Of a stretch of DNA of 60,911 bases, positions 40,459 to 47,164 are shown piece after piece. The DNA lies in the NCBI RefSeq assembly GCF_000720475.1, contig NZ_JOAP01000043.1:1-60911 (forward strand), written 5' to 3'. This DNA is from Streptomyces aureocirculatus. Its GTDB lineage: Bacteria > Actinomycetota > Actinomycetes > Streptomycetales > Streptomycetaceae. The notes beneath the pieces are model-generated. The model saw only the letters and a program-made list of their open reading frames with translations, had not been told where the DNA came from and did no database searches. Within the stretch, counting starts at the first letter, position 1. Every line of letters starts with the position of its first letter. The position numbers and the translations under genes were made by a program.

Positions 40459-41033
40459 CGCTCGGCCCTCGGGGTGGTGGGCCCCAGGACGTACTGGAGC
40501 ATCTCGACGCCGCGCGTCTGCTGCAGCGCGGGCACGCCCTCGCCGCGCAGGTGCACGGTGGCGCCGGACCACTGCCCGCAGGCTTGGACGGCGTCGTCCT
40601 GCACGTGCTTCTGGTCGGCGCCGCACTTGCCCAGCCACCAGCGCCAGGCGTCCAGGGTCCGCGGACGCACGGTCAGCTCGAGGGTGGTGGCGTCCGGGAG
40701 CACGGTGCCGACCACATCGGGCTGCCTGTGCAACCTCTGCGCGAGGATGGCGGCCGGGGAGTCCAGGTCGACGTCCAGGCCGACGCGGGCGATGCAGCCG
40801 CCTTCCAGGCTTACCTCCATCAGTGCGCCGTCGTCCGGCGCGTGGTCGGCGAGGGTATAGGGGACAGGCGCGGTCTCGGCCGCCGCGTCTCGCCGTTCCG
40901 CGAGGAAGGCGATGATGGCGGGGGTGAGCTGCACGGCCAGGTGCTCGAGGTGCTCGTTGGTCAGCGGCAGGTCCAGCATTTCCGTGGCCAGCTTGAGGCG
41001 GGTGTGCAGCAGGTGCTGCAGGTCCCGGCTCAC
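40455..41033 (-). CDS. probable paralogue 1 of a tandem gene family
   Basis: A 192-residue protein starting GTG at 41033. After a helical start (LQHLLHTRLKLATEMLDLPL) it has a beta-like block: GGCIARVGLDVDLDSPAAIL, TLELTVRPRTLDAWRWWLGK and WSGATVHLRGEGVPAL. The order strands, a D-A-W/F...W helix, cysteine/tryptophan, then a glycine-rich strand recurs in the gene at 41440, so these look related. Function unknown. Confidence 0.6.
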   Translation of the reverse strand: MSRDLQHLLHTRLKLATEMLDLPLTNEHLEHLAVQLTPAIIAFLAERRDAAAETAPVPYTLADHAPDDGALMEVSLEGGCIARVGLDVDLDSPAAILAQRLHRQPDVVGTVLPDATTLELTVRPRTLDAWRWWLGKCGADQKHVQDDAVQACGQWSGATVHLRGEGVPALQQTRGVEMLQYVLGPTTPRAER

Positions 41034-41443
41034 GCGTCGGCCCCCGCGACTACCACGGCGTCGACCGCTGCGGTGGTGTCGACGGGCCCGGTGCCCAGGC
41101 GCAGGACCGCATCGTCGACGTCGGGGTGCAGGAGGGTGCAGGCCTGCACGGTGATCCCGTCGATCTGCCCGTGGACCTCGTAGTACACGCTGCTGCCTGA
41201 CCAGGTGAGCTCACGCTGGGCGGGCTGTCCCAGCCTGGCGGCGAGCTCGTCGACGGGGCGGCGGTCACCGGCCGCGCAGAAGATCCGCACCGAGCAGGCC
41301 GCTTCGTCGTCGAGGCCGAGCTCCTGGCGGGCGGACACCTCACGCGGCAGCACCGTCAGGGTCTGGATCAGCTCGGCGGCCACCGCCTGCGCTGCCGCGA
41401 ACGACTCACGCTCACGCGCATTCATCTCGTCGGGGGCGTTCAC
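41030..41443 (-). CDS. probable paralogue 2 of the tandem family
   Basis: A 137-residue protein starting GTG at 41443, overlapping the upstream stop (GTGA). Helix ERESFAAAQAVAAELIQTL, strand CSVRIFCAAGD, then PVDELAARLGQPAQRELTWS and VYYEVHGQIDGITVQACTLL. The second half follows the same helix, strand, glycine, strand order as its neighbours. Function unknown. Confidence 0.55.
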   Translation of the reverse strand: MNAPDEMNARERESFAAAQAVAAELIQTLTVLPREVSARQELGLDDEAACSVRIFCAAGDRRPVDELAARLGQPAQRELTWSGSSVYYEVHGQIDGITVQACTLLHPDVDDAVLRLGTGPVDTTAAVDAVVVAGADA

Positions 41444-41883
41444 AGTGCGGCTCCCTCTTCGGCACCCGCAGGGCCCTGCGACAGGCCCGCCCCGGGAACA
41501 GGAGGGGCAGGGGGTGTCTCGGCTTGCTCCTCTGTCAGCGGCAGGTCGTGCACGGACATGTGCACGGCCACGCCCTGGAACACCCCGTCTGCCTGCAGCC
41601 ACGCGCAGCCGCCGAAGGCACGGAGCGACACCGAGTCCGGTGTGATCTGCAGCGCCGCACGCCACTGCTCGAACGCGTCCGGGGACGGGGGGCGCAAGAC
41701 GATTTCGCGCGGGGCTGCGCGGAGTATCACGTCGGACATGGGGAGGTGGCCGAACATCTCGGTTAGGCCGACCAGTGCCTGCGCTGCGGGCTGATGCCCT
41801 TCGAACGTCGGGCCCACCGGAAGCGGCAGGGCGCCGAGTTGCTCGACGGCGGCCGCCCGGGCGTCGCTGGAGTGGGTGCTCAT
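41440..41883 (-). CDS. probable paralogue 3 of the tandem family
   Basis: A 147-residue protein starting ATG at 41883. It has REIVLRPPSPDAFEQWRAAL, SLRAFGGCAWLQADGVFQGV and AVHMSVHDLPL, resembling the gene at 40455 in pattern (DAFEQW versus DAWRWW). The C-terminal tail is proline-rich. Overlaps with both neighbours suggest one transcript for all four genes. Function unknown. Confidence 0.6.
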   Translation of the reverse strand: MSTHSSDARAAAVEQLGALPLPVGPTFEGHQPAAQALVGLTEMFGHLPMSDVILRAAPREIVLRPPSPDAFEQWRAALQITPDSVSLRAFGGCAWLQADGVFQGVAVHMSVHDLPLTEEQAETPPAPPVPGAGLSQGPAGAEEGAAL

Positions 41884-42317
41884 ACTGACCTCTCGCTGGC
41901 GTCGGCGGCGCGCTCGAGCTGCGCGACGACCGACTCGGTCGTACGGCGCGGCATGTCGCCCCAGGCGGTGATGTGCTCCTCGAGGGAGGCGATGTCGATC
42001 CAGAACGGGCCCTGACCGCGGACCTCCAGGCGCAGCGCGAGCCGGTACACCGCGTGGTCGCCGAGCCGGGACACCGCCTGCTCCTGGCAGGTCAGGGTTC
42101 CGGCGGCGCAGACCGCAGCCGCGGCGGCGCGCAGCGCGTCCATGATCGTGATTGCGCCCGGGGCGGGCGGGCAGGAGAACGCGGTGCGTATCTCGGTCTG
42201 GCGGTGGCCGGCCTGCGCCAGGAGACGGGCGGCCTTCCGGTAGACCGCAGCGAGCGGGGGCAGCGGGAGTCTGGTGAGCCGCTGCAGGGGCGGCGGGACG
42301 GTAGCGTGTTGGGTCAT
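41880..42317 (-). CDS. fourth gene of the tandem set
   Basis: A 145-residue protein starting ATG at 42317. It opens with a proline-rich segment, then KAARLLAQAGHRQTEIRTAF and the strands AVYRLALRLEVRGQGPFWID. Its second half is helical (DMPRRTTESVVAQLERAADA). It shares the strand-rich centre with the three genes after it but is the least alike. Function unknown. Confidence 0.55.
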   Translation of the reverse strand: MTQHATVPPPLQRLTRLPLPPLAAVYRKAARLLAQAGHRQTEIRTAFSCPPAPGAITIMDALRAAAAAVCAAGTLTCQEQAVSRLGDHAVYRLALRLEVRGQGPFWIDIASLEEHITAWGDMPRRTTESVVAQLERAADASERSV

Positions 42318-42396
42318 CGGTGACCTCTCGTGTCGGTGAGGCGCCGTGTCAGGGGTCGCCGGGCCTGCCAGTCGGGCGGCCCCTGGGCGCAGCGGT

Positions 42397-42732
42397 TCAG
42401 TGGGTCGTGGTTACGGAGCGCGTCGTGCTGTTCGGACGGCGGCGCGAGCGTCGGGGCTTGCTGCGCCCGTCGACCTTGTTCCGCTGCATCTCCGCGATCA
42501 CCGCGAGGTCGGAGTCGCTGAACATCAGTTGGTTGGCCATGCGGTGATGAGGGAAAGGCGTGCCGTCCTTGCGGTTCACGCCCCGTCGCAGCCAGTCCAC
42601 GCCCGTCTTGTCCTCGGGGTCGTCCGGGTCGTTCAGGCCGAGGCGTTCGGCGGCCTTCTTCAAGGTGTAGAAGTGCTCCAGAACGGGCTCGGCAGGCTTC
42701 CGCCTGTTACGGGGAGCCGTGTCGGCGGCCAT
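42397..42732 (-). CDS. HTH protein, excisionase-like
   Basis: A 111-residue protein starting ATG at 42732 after AGAGGA, overlapping the repressor gene. It has EPVLEHFYTLKKAAERLGLN, an HTH-type helix pair, then GVDWLRRGVNRKDGTPFPHH and the end KPRRSRRRPNSTTRSV, strongly basic. The fold and basic tail suit an excisionase or a regulator of the HTH_17 type. Its place beside the repressor and near the integrase fits a role in excision control. Confidence 0.6.
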   Translation of the reverse strand: MAADTAPRNRRKPAEPVLEHFYTLKKAAERLGLNDPDDPEDKTGVDWLRRGVNRKDGTPFPHHRMANQLMFSDSDLAVIAEMQRNKVDGRSKPRRSRRRPNSTTRSVTTTH

Positions 42733-42979
42733 GGGCTTCCTCTCGTGCCGCCTCCTCGGCGAGGAGACGGTCATCGTCGTCGGGCACGTCAAGGACGGTG
42801 CGCAGGCGCTTGTACGTGGGGGGTCGCACGCTGTCGCGGTGCCCGGTCTCGAGCTGGCTGAGATACGGCCTGCTGATGCCGACGCGGGCGGCGCAATCGA
42901 CCTGGCTCATGCCGAGGTCCATGCGACGGGTGCGGATAGCCGTCCCGTCCACCAGGTAGGTGGCTGGGGGTCTGTGCAT
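42707..42979 (-). CDS. XRE-family repressor
   Basis: A 90-residue protein starting ATG at 42979. The HTH is AIRTRRMDLGMSQVDCAARV, GISRPYLSQLETGHR, followed by PPTYKRLRTVLDV. It is a single small domain like phage Cro/CI proteins without a dimerisation domain. It is divergent from the gene at 43154, and the shared spacer contains inverted copies of a 20-base operator, the natural target. It may repress both directions. Confidence 0.85.
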   Translation of the reverse strand: MHRPPATYLVDGTAIRTRRMDLGMSQVDCAARVGISRPYLSQLETGHRDSVRPPTYKRLRTVLDVPDDDDRLLAEEAAREEAHGRRHGSP

Positions 42980-42999
42980 GCGACGACGCTAGCGACCAC

Positions 43000-43019
43000 C
43001 TCTAGGGATTTCCAGAGAT
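43000..43019 (-). promoter_or_regulatory. operator copy 1 (inverted)
   Basis: The reverse complement reads ATCTCTGGAAATCCCTAGAG. It matches copy 2 at 16 of the first 18 bases, in inverted orientation, 11 bases apart. It lies 21 bases upstream of the XRE start. Confidence 0.7.
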
Positions 43020-43030
43020 ACTCATCAGTA

Positions 43031-43050
43031 ATCTCTAGAAATCTCTAGTT
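43031..43050 (+). promoter_or_regulatory. operator copy 2
   Basis: Reads ATCTCTAGAAATCTCTAGTT. It is itself two direct AATCTCTAG half-sites (43030-43038 and 43040-43048) one helical turn apart. A related half-site (TAGCTAGAGGTAGCT) lies at 43124-43138 near the plus-strand start. Confidence 0.7.
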
Positions 43051-43153
43051 CTGTCGATCAGGCAGGGTGTTTGAGCGTCAAGGACACGCCAAGAACCAGT
43101 CATCACCTAGGCGTTTCTGGCGGTAGCTAGAGGTAGCTGCCATCATTGGGCGC

Positions 43154-43609
43154 ATGGCGCCCCCCAGCGATCACAGTTCCCGCCACCTGCGGAAACTCGC
43201 CGCCCTCGTGACGCAGCGACGCGTAGCGCTCGACATCCGCGACAAGCGCGTCGCCGCTGCGCGCTGCGGCCTGTCCGTGACCACGTACAGCAAGGTCGAG
43301 GCAGGGCAGACGGTCACCGGTACGTCATACGGAAAGATCGAGGTCGGGTTCGGCATGCGGGCCGGATCGTGCGCGGCCGTCCTGCAGGGGGCGGACTCGA
43401 TCACCCTCGAAGACGGCACCGAGCTCATCGAGGGTGGTCAGATTCGTGACTTCGTGGACCCGGAGCGGTTCGCGGAGGCGTCGCCGGGTGCGCTGACAAA
43501 GTCTGCAGGCTTGTATGCGCCGGAGCTAACGCTAGGTCAGATCGAGAACATCCACAGGGGGTTCATGGAAGAGCTGCGAAGAAAGGGAGTCCTTCCTGCA
43601 GAAGGCTGA
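43154..43609 (+). CDS. HTH regulator of the integrase side
   Basis: A 151-residue protein starting ATG at 43154; no clear ribosome site lies upstream, so it may be leaderless. The HTH is LRKLAALVTQRRVALDIRDK, AARCGLSVTTYSKVEAGQTV and TYGKIEV-like (TSYGKIEVGFG), an XRE-like unit. The second half has a helical DFVDPERFAEAS and ENIHRGFMEELRRKG. The build matches regulators beside integrases in Streptomyces integrative elements. It is probably controlled by the XRE protein across the divergent region. Confidence 0.75.
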   Translation: MAPPSDHSSRHLRKLAALVTQRRVALDIRDKRVAAARCGLSVTTYSKVEAGQTVTGTSYGKIEVGFGMRAGSCAAVLQGADSITLEDGTELIEGGQIRDFVDPERFAEASPGALTKSAGLYAPELTLGQIENIHRGFMEELRRKGVLPAEG

Positions 43610-43762
43610 TCTGCAAGGCTTCCCCGTACAACCTTTTCTGTGTAACCGAATCGTGACGCAGTGAAGCCGATGAAACCTCAACGACCCCTTCGCGCCCAGG
43701 CGTTCCGCATGCAACTCTGTCGGTCCACCTGGGGGGTTCTTCCGAAAGATTAGGGGGGACCT

Positions 43763-43957
43763 ATGGGAACGGTCATGACCTACGATCGGCCGGGCTTCAC
43801 GGCGCATGTTCTGGAGATCGAAGGAAAGATCGTTTGTTTCCTGGCCCCAGCGGTGGCCACGGACAAGGGAATCCAGGCCCGTGTCCGGCGACTGCTCCAG
43901 GGCCAAGGGATCGACTGCAGGGAGTGCGGCGGCTGTCCAGTCAGCCAACTGCCCTAA
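43763..43957 (+). CDS. 64-residue protein upstream of the integrase
   Basis: Starts ATG at 43763 after AGGGGGGACC. It is alpha/beta (TAHVLEIEGKIVCFLAPAVA, IQARVRRLLQGQGIDCRECG) and ends with a CRECGGC cysteine cluster. No excisionase signature is visible. It probably shares a transcript with the integrase, whose start is 83 bases further on. Confidence 0.6.
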   Translation: MGTVMTYDRPGFTAHVLEIEGKIVCFLAPAVATDKGIQARVRRLLQGQGIDCRECGGCPVSQLP

Positions 43958-44040
43958 GCAGTCAGCACGCGGAGGCCGGCGGTAGGGGTGCCTGCCGGCA
44001 CATCCGCGGGCCCCGTTCAGGCTCACTCAGGGGATAGCGC

Positions 44041-45420
44041 ATGCCCTACGTGGAAACGCGCGGCCAATCGATCCGCGTGAAGTGGTGGAACGGCCAGTAC
44101 AAGTGCGACGACGATGGCGTGCCCACCAAGACGAAAATCTACGACAGTGCCTCCGGCCCTGAGCCTGGCGTGCCATTCCGGGACGAGGAAGAGGCGTACA
44201 CCTTCGGGCTGGATCGCGAGTACGACGTTCGGCACGGCAAGCACATATCGCGGGCCGACTCTCAGACGCTCATGGAGACGTACGTCTGGCTCTGGTACAA
44301 GGCGGCCTCTCTGCGGCCGAACTCAGAGACCACCTACCGGTCGATGCTCAACGCGGTGATAGTGCCGTACTGGGGCAGTCGGCCAGTCGGTGCCATCACG
44401 CCACTGGAGTACGACCTCTGGAAGACGCAGGTGGCAGGCAAGTACTCCGACAACTACACCAGCCAACTGCTCGGTCTGTTCCGCATGCTGATGAACGATG
44501 CGGTCCTGAAGTACAAGCTGCGCACGGACTCGCCGATCATCGAGCAGCGCAGGCGAGGCAAGTACATCAAGAAGAAGACGCGCCGCGAGAAGATGGACCT
44601 GCCCATCACCGCCATCCACAAGGCGGCCGTGAACGCGCACCACGTCTGGGGCTTCACGGGGTGGGTCTATATGTGGACCATCGCTTTCACGGCCATGCGG
44701 CCGCCGGGCGAGATGTACGGGCTGCAGCGCGGCTACTCCTCGCCGCACTGGCCGGCCTCCGATCCCGACCCGAAGCGCCGGGAAGAGGGGGTGAAGAGGT
44801 ACACCGCGAACGGCCTGCACGCCATCCGCGTGCAGCACCAGTTGTACAAGGTGGAAGGCAAGCCGACTCTGGCCGGGCCCAAGTACGAGTCCTACCGCAC
44901 CGTAGTGATCCCGCCCTTCCTGCATGAGATGCAGTGCGCCCTGCTGGCCTCGCATGATCAGCCGTTCACGTTTCTGTCCCTGATGGGGAAGCCTCTGCTG
45001 GGGGTCCGTTTCGAACGGGACTACTGGCACCCGATCCGGGACGGTGCGGAGGAGCGGAAGCCCCGCAAGGGCTACGAGCGCTTCACCCGGCCCAAGCTGC
45101 TGCCGGTGGAGGAACTGGCCGGCCAAGACCTGTACCGGCTGCGGCACTGGCACCGGGAGCTCCTGGACGAGCCGGGCGCGGACATTGCGCGGGTGGCGAA
45201 GGAGGCCCGCATGGGGCACGAGCTGCCGGGCGTGGAGGGGGTCTACAGCAACGTGACGCTGGCGATGGAGCTGCGTATCGTCGAGTACCTCCAGGAGGTC
45301 TGGGAGAAGTTCCTCGCGAGCGGCCCGTGGCTGCCGCCTTTTCCCATTCCTCTCCCAGATGATCACGCGAAAAGTGTTCCATCCCTGTTCAGCGGCTATC
45401 CGGTTTTGGACGAGAGTTGA
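44041..45420 (+). CDS. int: tyrosine recombinase integrase
   Basis: A 459-residue site-specific recombinase starting ATG at 44041 after AGGGGAT. The N-terminal arm-binding region contains KVKWWNGQY-like sequence (RVKWWNGQYKC), the core-binding SAM-like domain covers about 75 to 165 (YVWLWYKAASLRPNSETTYR, GAITPLEYDLWKTQVAG), and the catalytic domain follows: Arg in TAMRPPGEMYGL, the RLRHWHRELLDEPGADIA block giving R and H, then ARMGHELPGVEGVYSN with the second His and the nucleophilic Tyr. All key residues appear present. It should integrate and, with an accessory protein, excise the element. Its stop overlaps the next ATG. Confidence 0.92.
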   Translation: MPYVETRGQSIRVKWWNGQYKCDDDGVPTKTKIYDSASGPEPGVPFRDEEEAYTFGLDREYDVRHGKHISRADSQTLMETYVWLWYKAASLRPNSETTYRSMLNAVIVPYWGSRPVGAITPLEYDLWKTQVAGKYSDNYTSQLLGLFRMLMNDAVLKYKLRTDSPIIEQRRRGKYIKKKTRREKMDLPITAIHKAAVNAHHVWGFTGWVYMWTIAFTAMRPPGEMYGLQRGYSSPHWPASDPDPKRREEGVKRYTANGLHAIRVQHQLYKVEGKPTLAGPKYESYRTVVIPPFLHEMQCALLASHDQPFTFLSLMGKPLLGVRFERDYWHPIRDGAEERKPRKGYERFTRPKLLPVEELAGQDLYRLRHWHRELLDEPGADIARVAKEARMGHELPGVEGVYSNVTLAMELRIVEYLQEVWEKFLASGPWLPPFPIPLPDDHAKSVPSLFSGYPVLDES

Positions 45421-45626
45421 TGAAGTCCATGAACCGGCACATGGGGAAGGTCGACTTCAAGGAGTCCCCGGACTCCTCGGACTCCCGGGACTCCTCGGGC
45501 TCCCCGGAGTCGCCGGACTCCTCGGCCGCGGCGGGCGCCTCGGGCGCCGCTGAGGGCACCGAGCCTGCCGTGTCCGCGTCGGGGGCGGCCCGCGCCGGGG
45601 GCGACAAGGGGTCCAAGGAAGCCTGA
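45420..45626 (+). CDS. Ser/Asp/Pro-rich 68-residue protein at the element junction
   Basis: ATG at 45420 shares a base with the integrase TGA (TGATG). It begins MKSMNRHMGKVDFKESPDSS and is then almost only Ser, Asp, Gly, Pro, Glu and Ala. It could be the 3' end of a host gene whose start is now made by element DNA, or a small element gene coupled to the integrase. The sequence does not decide between these. No family recognised. Confidence 0.5.
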   Translation: MKSMNRHMGKVDFKESPDSSDSRDSSGSPESPDSSAAAGASGAAEGTEPAVSASGAARAGGDKGSKEA

Positions 45627-45699
45627 GGCTTCTGGCGGGGGCGCCGTGGGCAGCTACGTCCGGGCGCGCCCCGCTGGGGGCTCCCCCCCTCACCCCGCT

Positions 45700-45716
45700 C
45701 GGGGGCTCCGCCCCCG
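45700..45716. terminator. hairpin in the junction spacer
   Basis: CGGGGGC (45700-45706) pairs with GCCCCCG (45710-45716) around TCC. This is a common Streptomyces intergenic form and lies between convergent ends of the small gene (plus) and the hydrolase gene (minus). Confidence 0.6.
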
Positions 45717-45742
45717 GACCCCCGTATCGGCCTGGACGGCCT

Positions 45743-45811
45743 CGTCCTCAAACGCCGGACGGGCTGAAACGGACGGGCTGAAACGGGCGGGCTGAACCCG
45801 CCGGGCTGAAG
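45743..45811. repeat. Streptomyces intergenic repeat with 14-bp tandem units
   Basis: CGTCCTCAAACGCCGGACGG leads into units GGACGGGCTGAAAC at 45757 and 45771, then degenerate copies at 45785 and 45799. The CCTCAAACGCCGGACGG type element recurs inverted near 57015 and in part near 60860. Confidence 0.75.
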
Positions 45812-45814
45812 TCG

Positions 45815-47164
45815 TCACCGGGCGTGTTCGGCCAGTGACAGGAGCAGGTGTGCGGACTCCAGACGCAGGTGATCGGAGTGCGCGCCCGCAGGCCCGCGGC
45901 CGCGGACGAAGACCTCGCCCGCGTCGACGCTGACGAAGCGGTGGTCAAGGGCATCGTGCGGGTACGCCTCGCCGGTGCCCCGCATCCGGATGCCCGACAC
46001 GGGTGCGGGCGCCGTGCCGATCCCCGCGTACCCGATGCCCGCACGTCGCTCCGCCCGCAGGTGCCAGAAGCCGGTGGCGCGGTCGTGCTGGGAGTACGTC
46101 GCCACGACAGGCCCGCGCAGCGGCGCCCCCGCCAGCGCGGTGAACGTGGCCGCGAAGGCGTCCCTGGGCGCCGCCATCTGAAGCAGCAGCATCGAGTCGA
46201 CGGTGAACGGCCGCCCCGGCGGCACCGGCGTGCTCCACCCCAGTGTCCCGCCCGGCGGCGCCGCCGCCCACTGCACCGCCTCGCACAGGAACCGGCACCC
46301 GAACGAGTGCCCGACGAGACGCAGATACTGACCGCCGCGGTTGGCGAGGACCGGAGGCGTGCGCGGGTCGCCCCGCTGCTCGTCCAGGTAACCGAGCAAC
46401 TGCCCGATGACGCGGGCGGCGTGCCCGTGGGTGCCCATGGCGTGCGCACGGTCGCGGATGCGGCGGTACCCGCCCAGGGAGGGCAGCGAGCGTGAGGGCC
46501 AGCGAACCAGGACGGCCCACGGCACGAACCCCCGCCCGGCCCCCGCCATGCCTGCGCCCGGCACGTGCCGGGTCCCCGCCATGCCTGCACCCGGCACGTG
46601 CGCGTCCCTCGCCTCCGCGCCCGGCACGTACGCGTCCCGCGCGTCTGCGCCTCGCCCGTGCGCGTCCCGCGCGTCTGCGCCCGGCACGTGCGCGTCCCGC
46701 CCGTACGCGTCCCGCGCGTCTGCGCCTCGCCCGTACGGGTCCCGCGCGTCTGCGTCCCGCCCATACGCGCCCCGCACATCCGCGCCCCGAACATCCGCGA
46801 CCCGCGCGGCCGCGCCCCGTCCGCAGGGCGCGAGCGCCGGATACAGTTCCGGGCGCTCGGAGCGCTGTCGCTCCACGAGGGCGAGGAGCGTGCGCAGTGC
46901 ACCGAGCGCCGACTCCTGCGACGTCTGCCAGCCGTGTACGTATACGACGATGTCCGTCGCCCACGGCGGTGGCGTAAGACGCTCCGCGAGGTGCGCGGTG
47001 AGGCCGGGCGCGGGGACGGGGCGCGGCCCCTCGCGCGAGGGCCGCAGCGGCCAGCCGCTCTCATCGAGGTCGACGACGGCGACGCCCCCGGCGGCGCCCC
47101 CAGCGGCGGCGGCACCCCCCGTAGCGGCACCCCCAGCGGCGAACCGGTCGGCGGTCCCGCTCAC
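45815..47164 (-). CDS. alpha/beta hydrolase with decapeptide-repeat insert
   Basis: A 449-residue protein starting GTG at 47164, overlapping the CHAT stop (GTGA). After an Ala/Gly-rich start it has the oxyanion strand TDIVVYVHGWQTSQESALG, later VPWAVLVRWPSRSLPSLGGY, the nucleophile elbow LRLVGHSFGCRFLCEAVQWA with Ser in GHSFG, and the acid-bearing ATYSQHDRATGFWHL. A late His in DHLRLESAHL or DHRFVSVD may complete the triad. The pattern is like DUF900-type esterase/lipases. Residues about 120 to 205 are a ten-residue repeat rich in Arg, Asp, Ala and Gly, inserted between the first strands and the nucleophile. As last gene after a protease it may be the effector of the locus. Confidence 0.75.
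   Translation of the reverse strand: MSGTADRFAAGGAATGGAAAAGGAAGGVAVVDLDESGWPLRPSREGPRPVPAPGLTAHLAERLTPPPWATDIVVYVHGWQTSQESALGALRTLLALVERQRSERPELYPALAPCGRGAAARVADVRGADVRGAYGRDADARDPYGRGADARDAYGRDAHVPGADARDAHGRGADARDAYVPGAEARDAHVPGAGMAGTRHVPGAGMAGAGRGFVPWAVLVRWPSRSLPSLGGYRRIRDRAHAMGTHGHAARVIGQLLGYLDEQRGDPRTPPVLANRGGQYLRLVGHSFGCRFLCEAVQWAAAPPGGTLGWSTPVPPGRPFTVDSMLLLQMAAPRDAFAATFTALAGAPLRGPVVATYSQHDRATGFWHLRAERRAGIGYAGIGTAPAPVSGIRMRGTGEAYPHDALDHRFVSVDAGEVFVRGRGPAGAHSDHLRLESAHLLLSLAEHAR
46555..46810. repeat. minisatellite in the hydrolase gene
   Basis: Units of 15 and 30 bases, of the kind CGCGTCTGCGCCTCGCCCGT and CGCGTCCCGCCCGTACG, repeat about eight times. They encode RDAYG/RDADA/RGADA pentads. 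Two 36-base-like copies with CCGCCATGCCTGC lie at the low-coordinate end. Confidence 0.8.

Noticed and set aside
1..45420. Conjugative DNA translocase (FtsK/TraB type)
   Set aside because: No ATPase of that type is present in the visible part, so a classic actinomycete conjugative element is not supported here.
45420..45626. FxSxx-type or other modified peptide precursor
   Set aside because: The C-terminus (GDKGSKEA) lacks the FxSxx motif and no radical SAM or other maturase gene is adjacent.
45420..45815. tRNA gene at the integration site
   Set aside because: No cloverleaf or GGTTCGA-type T-arm was found here or elsewhere in the window.
46555..46810. Pentapeptide-repeat (Mfp/Qnr-type) domain in the hydrolase
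   Set aside because: The five-residue period is there but the central Leu/Phe of the A(D/N)LXX consensus is missing.
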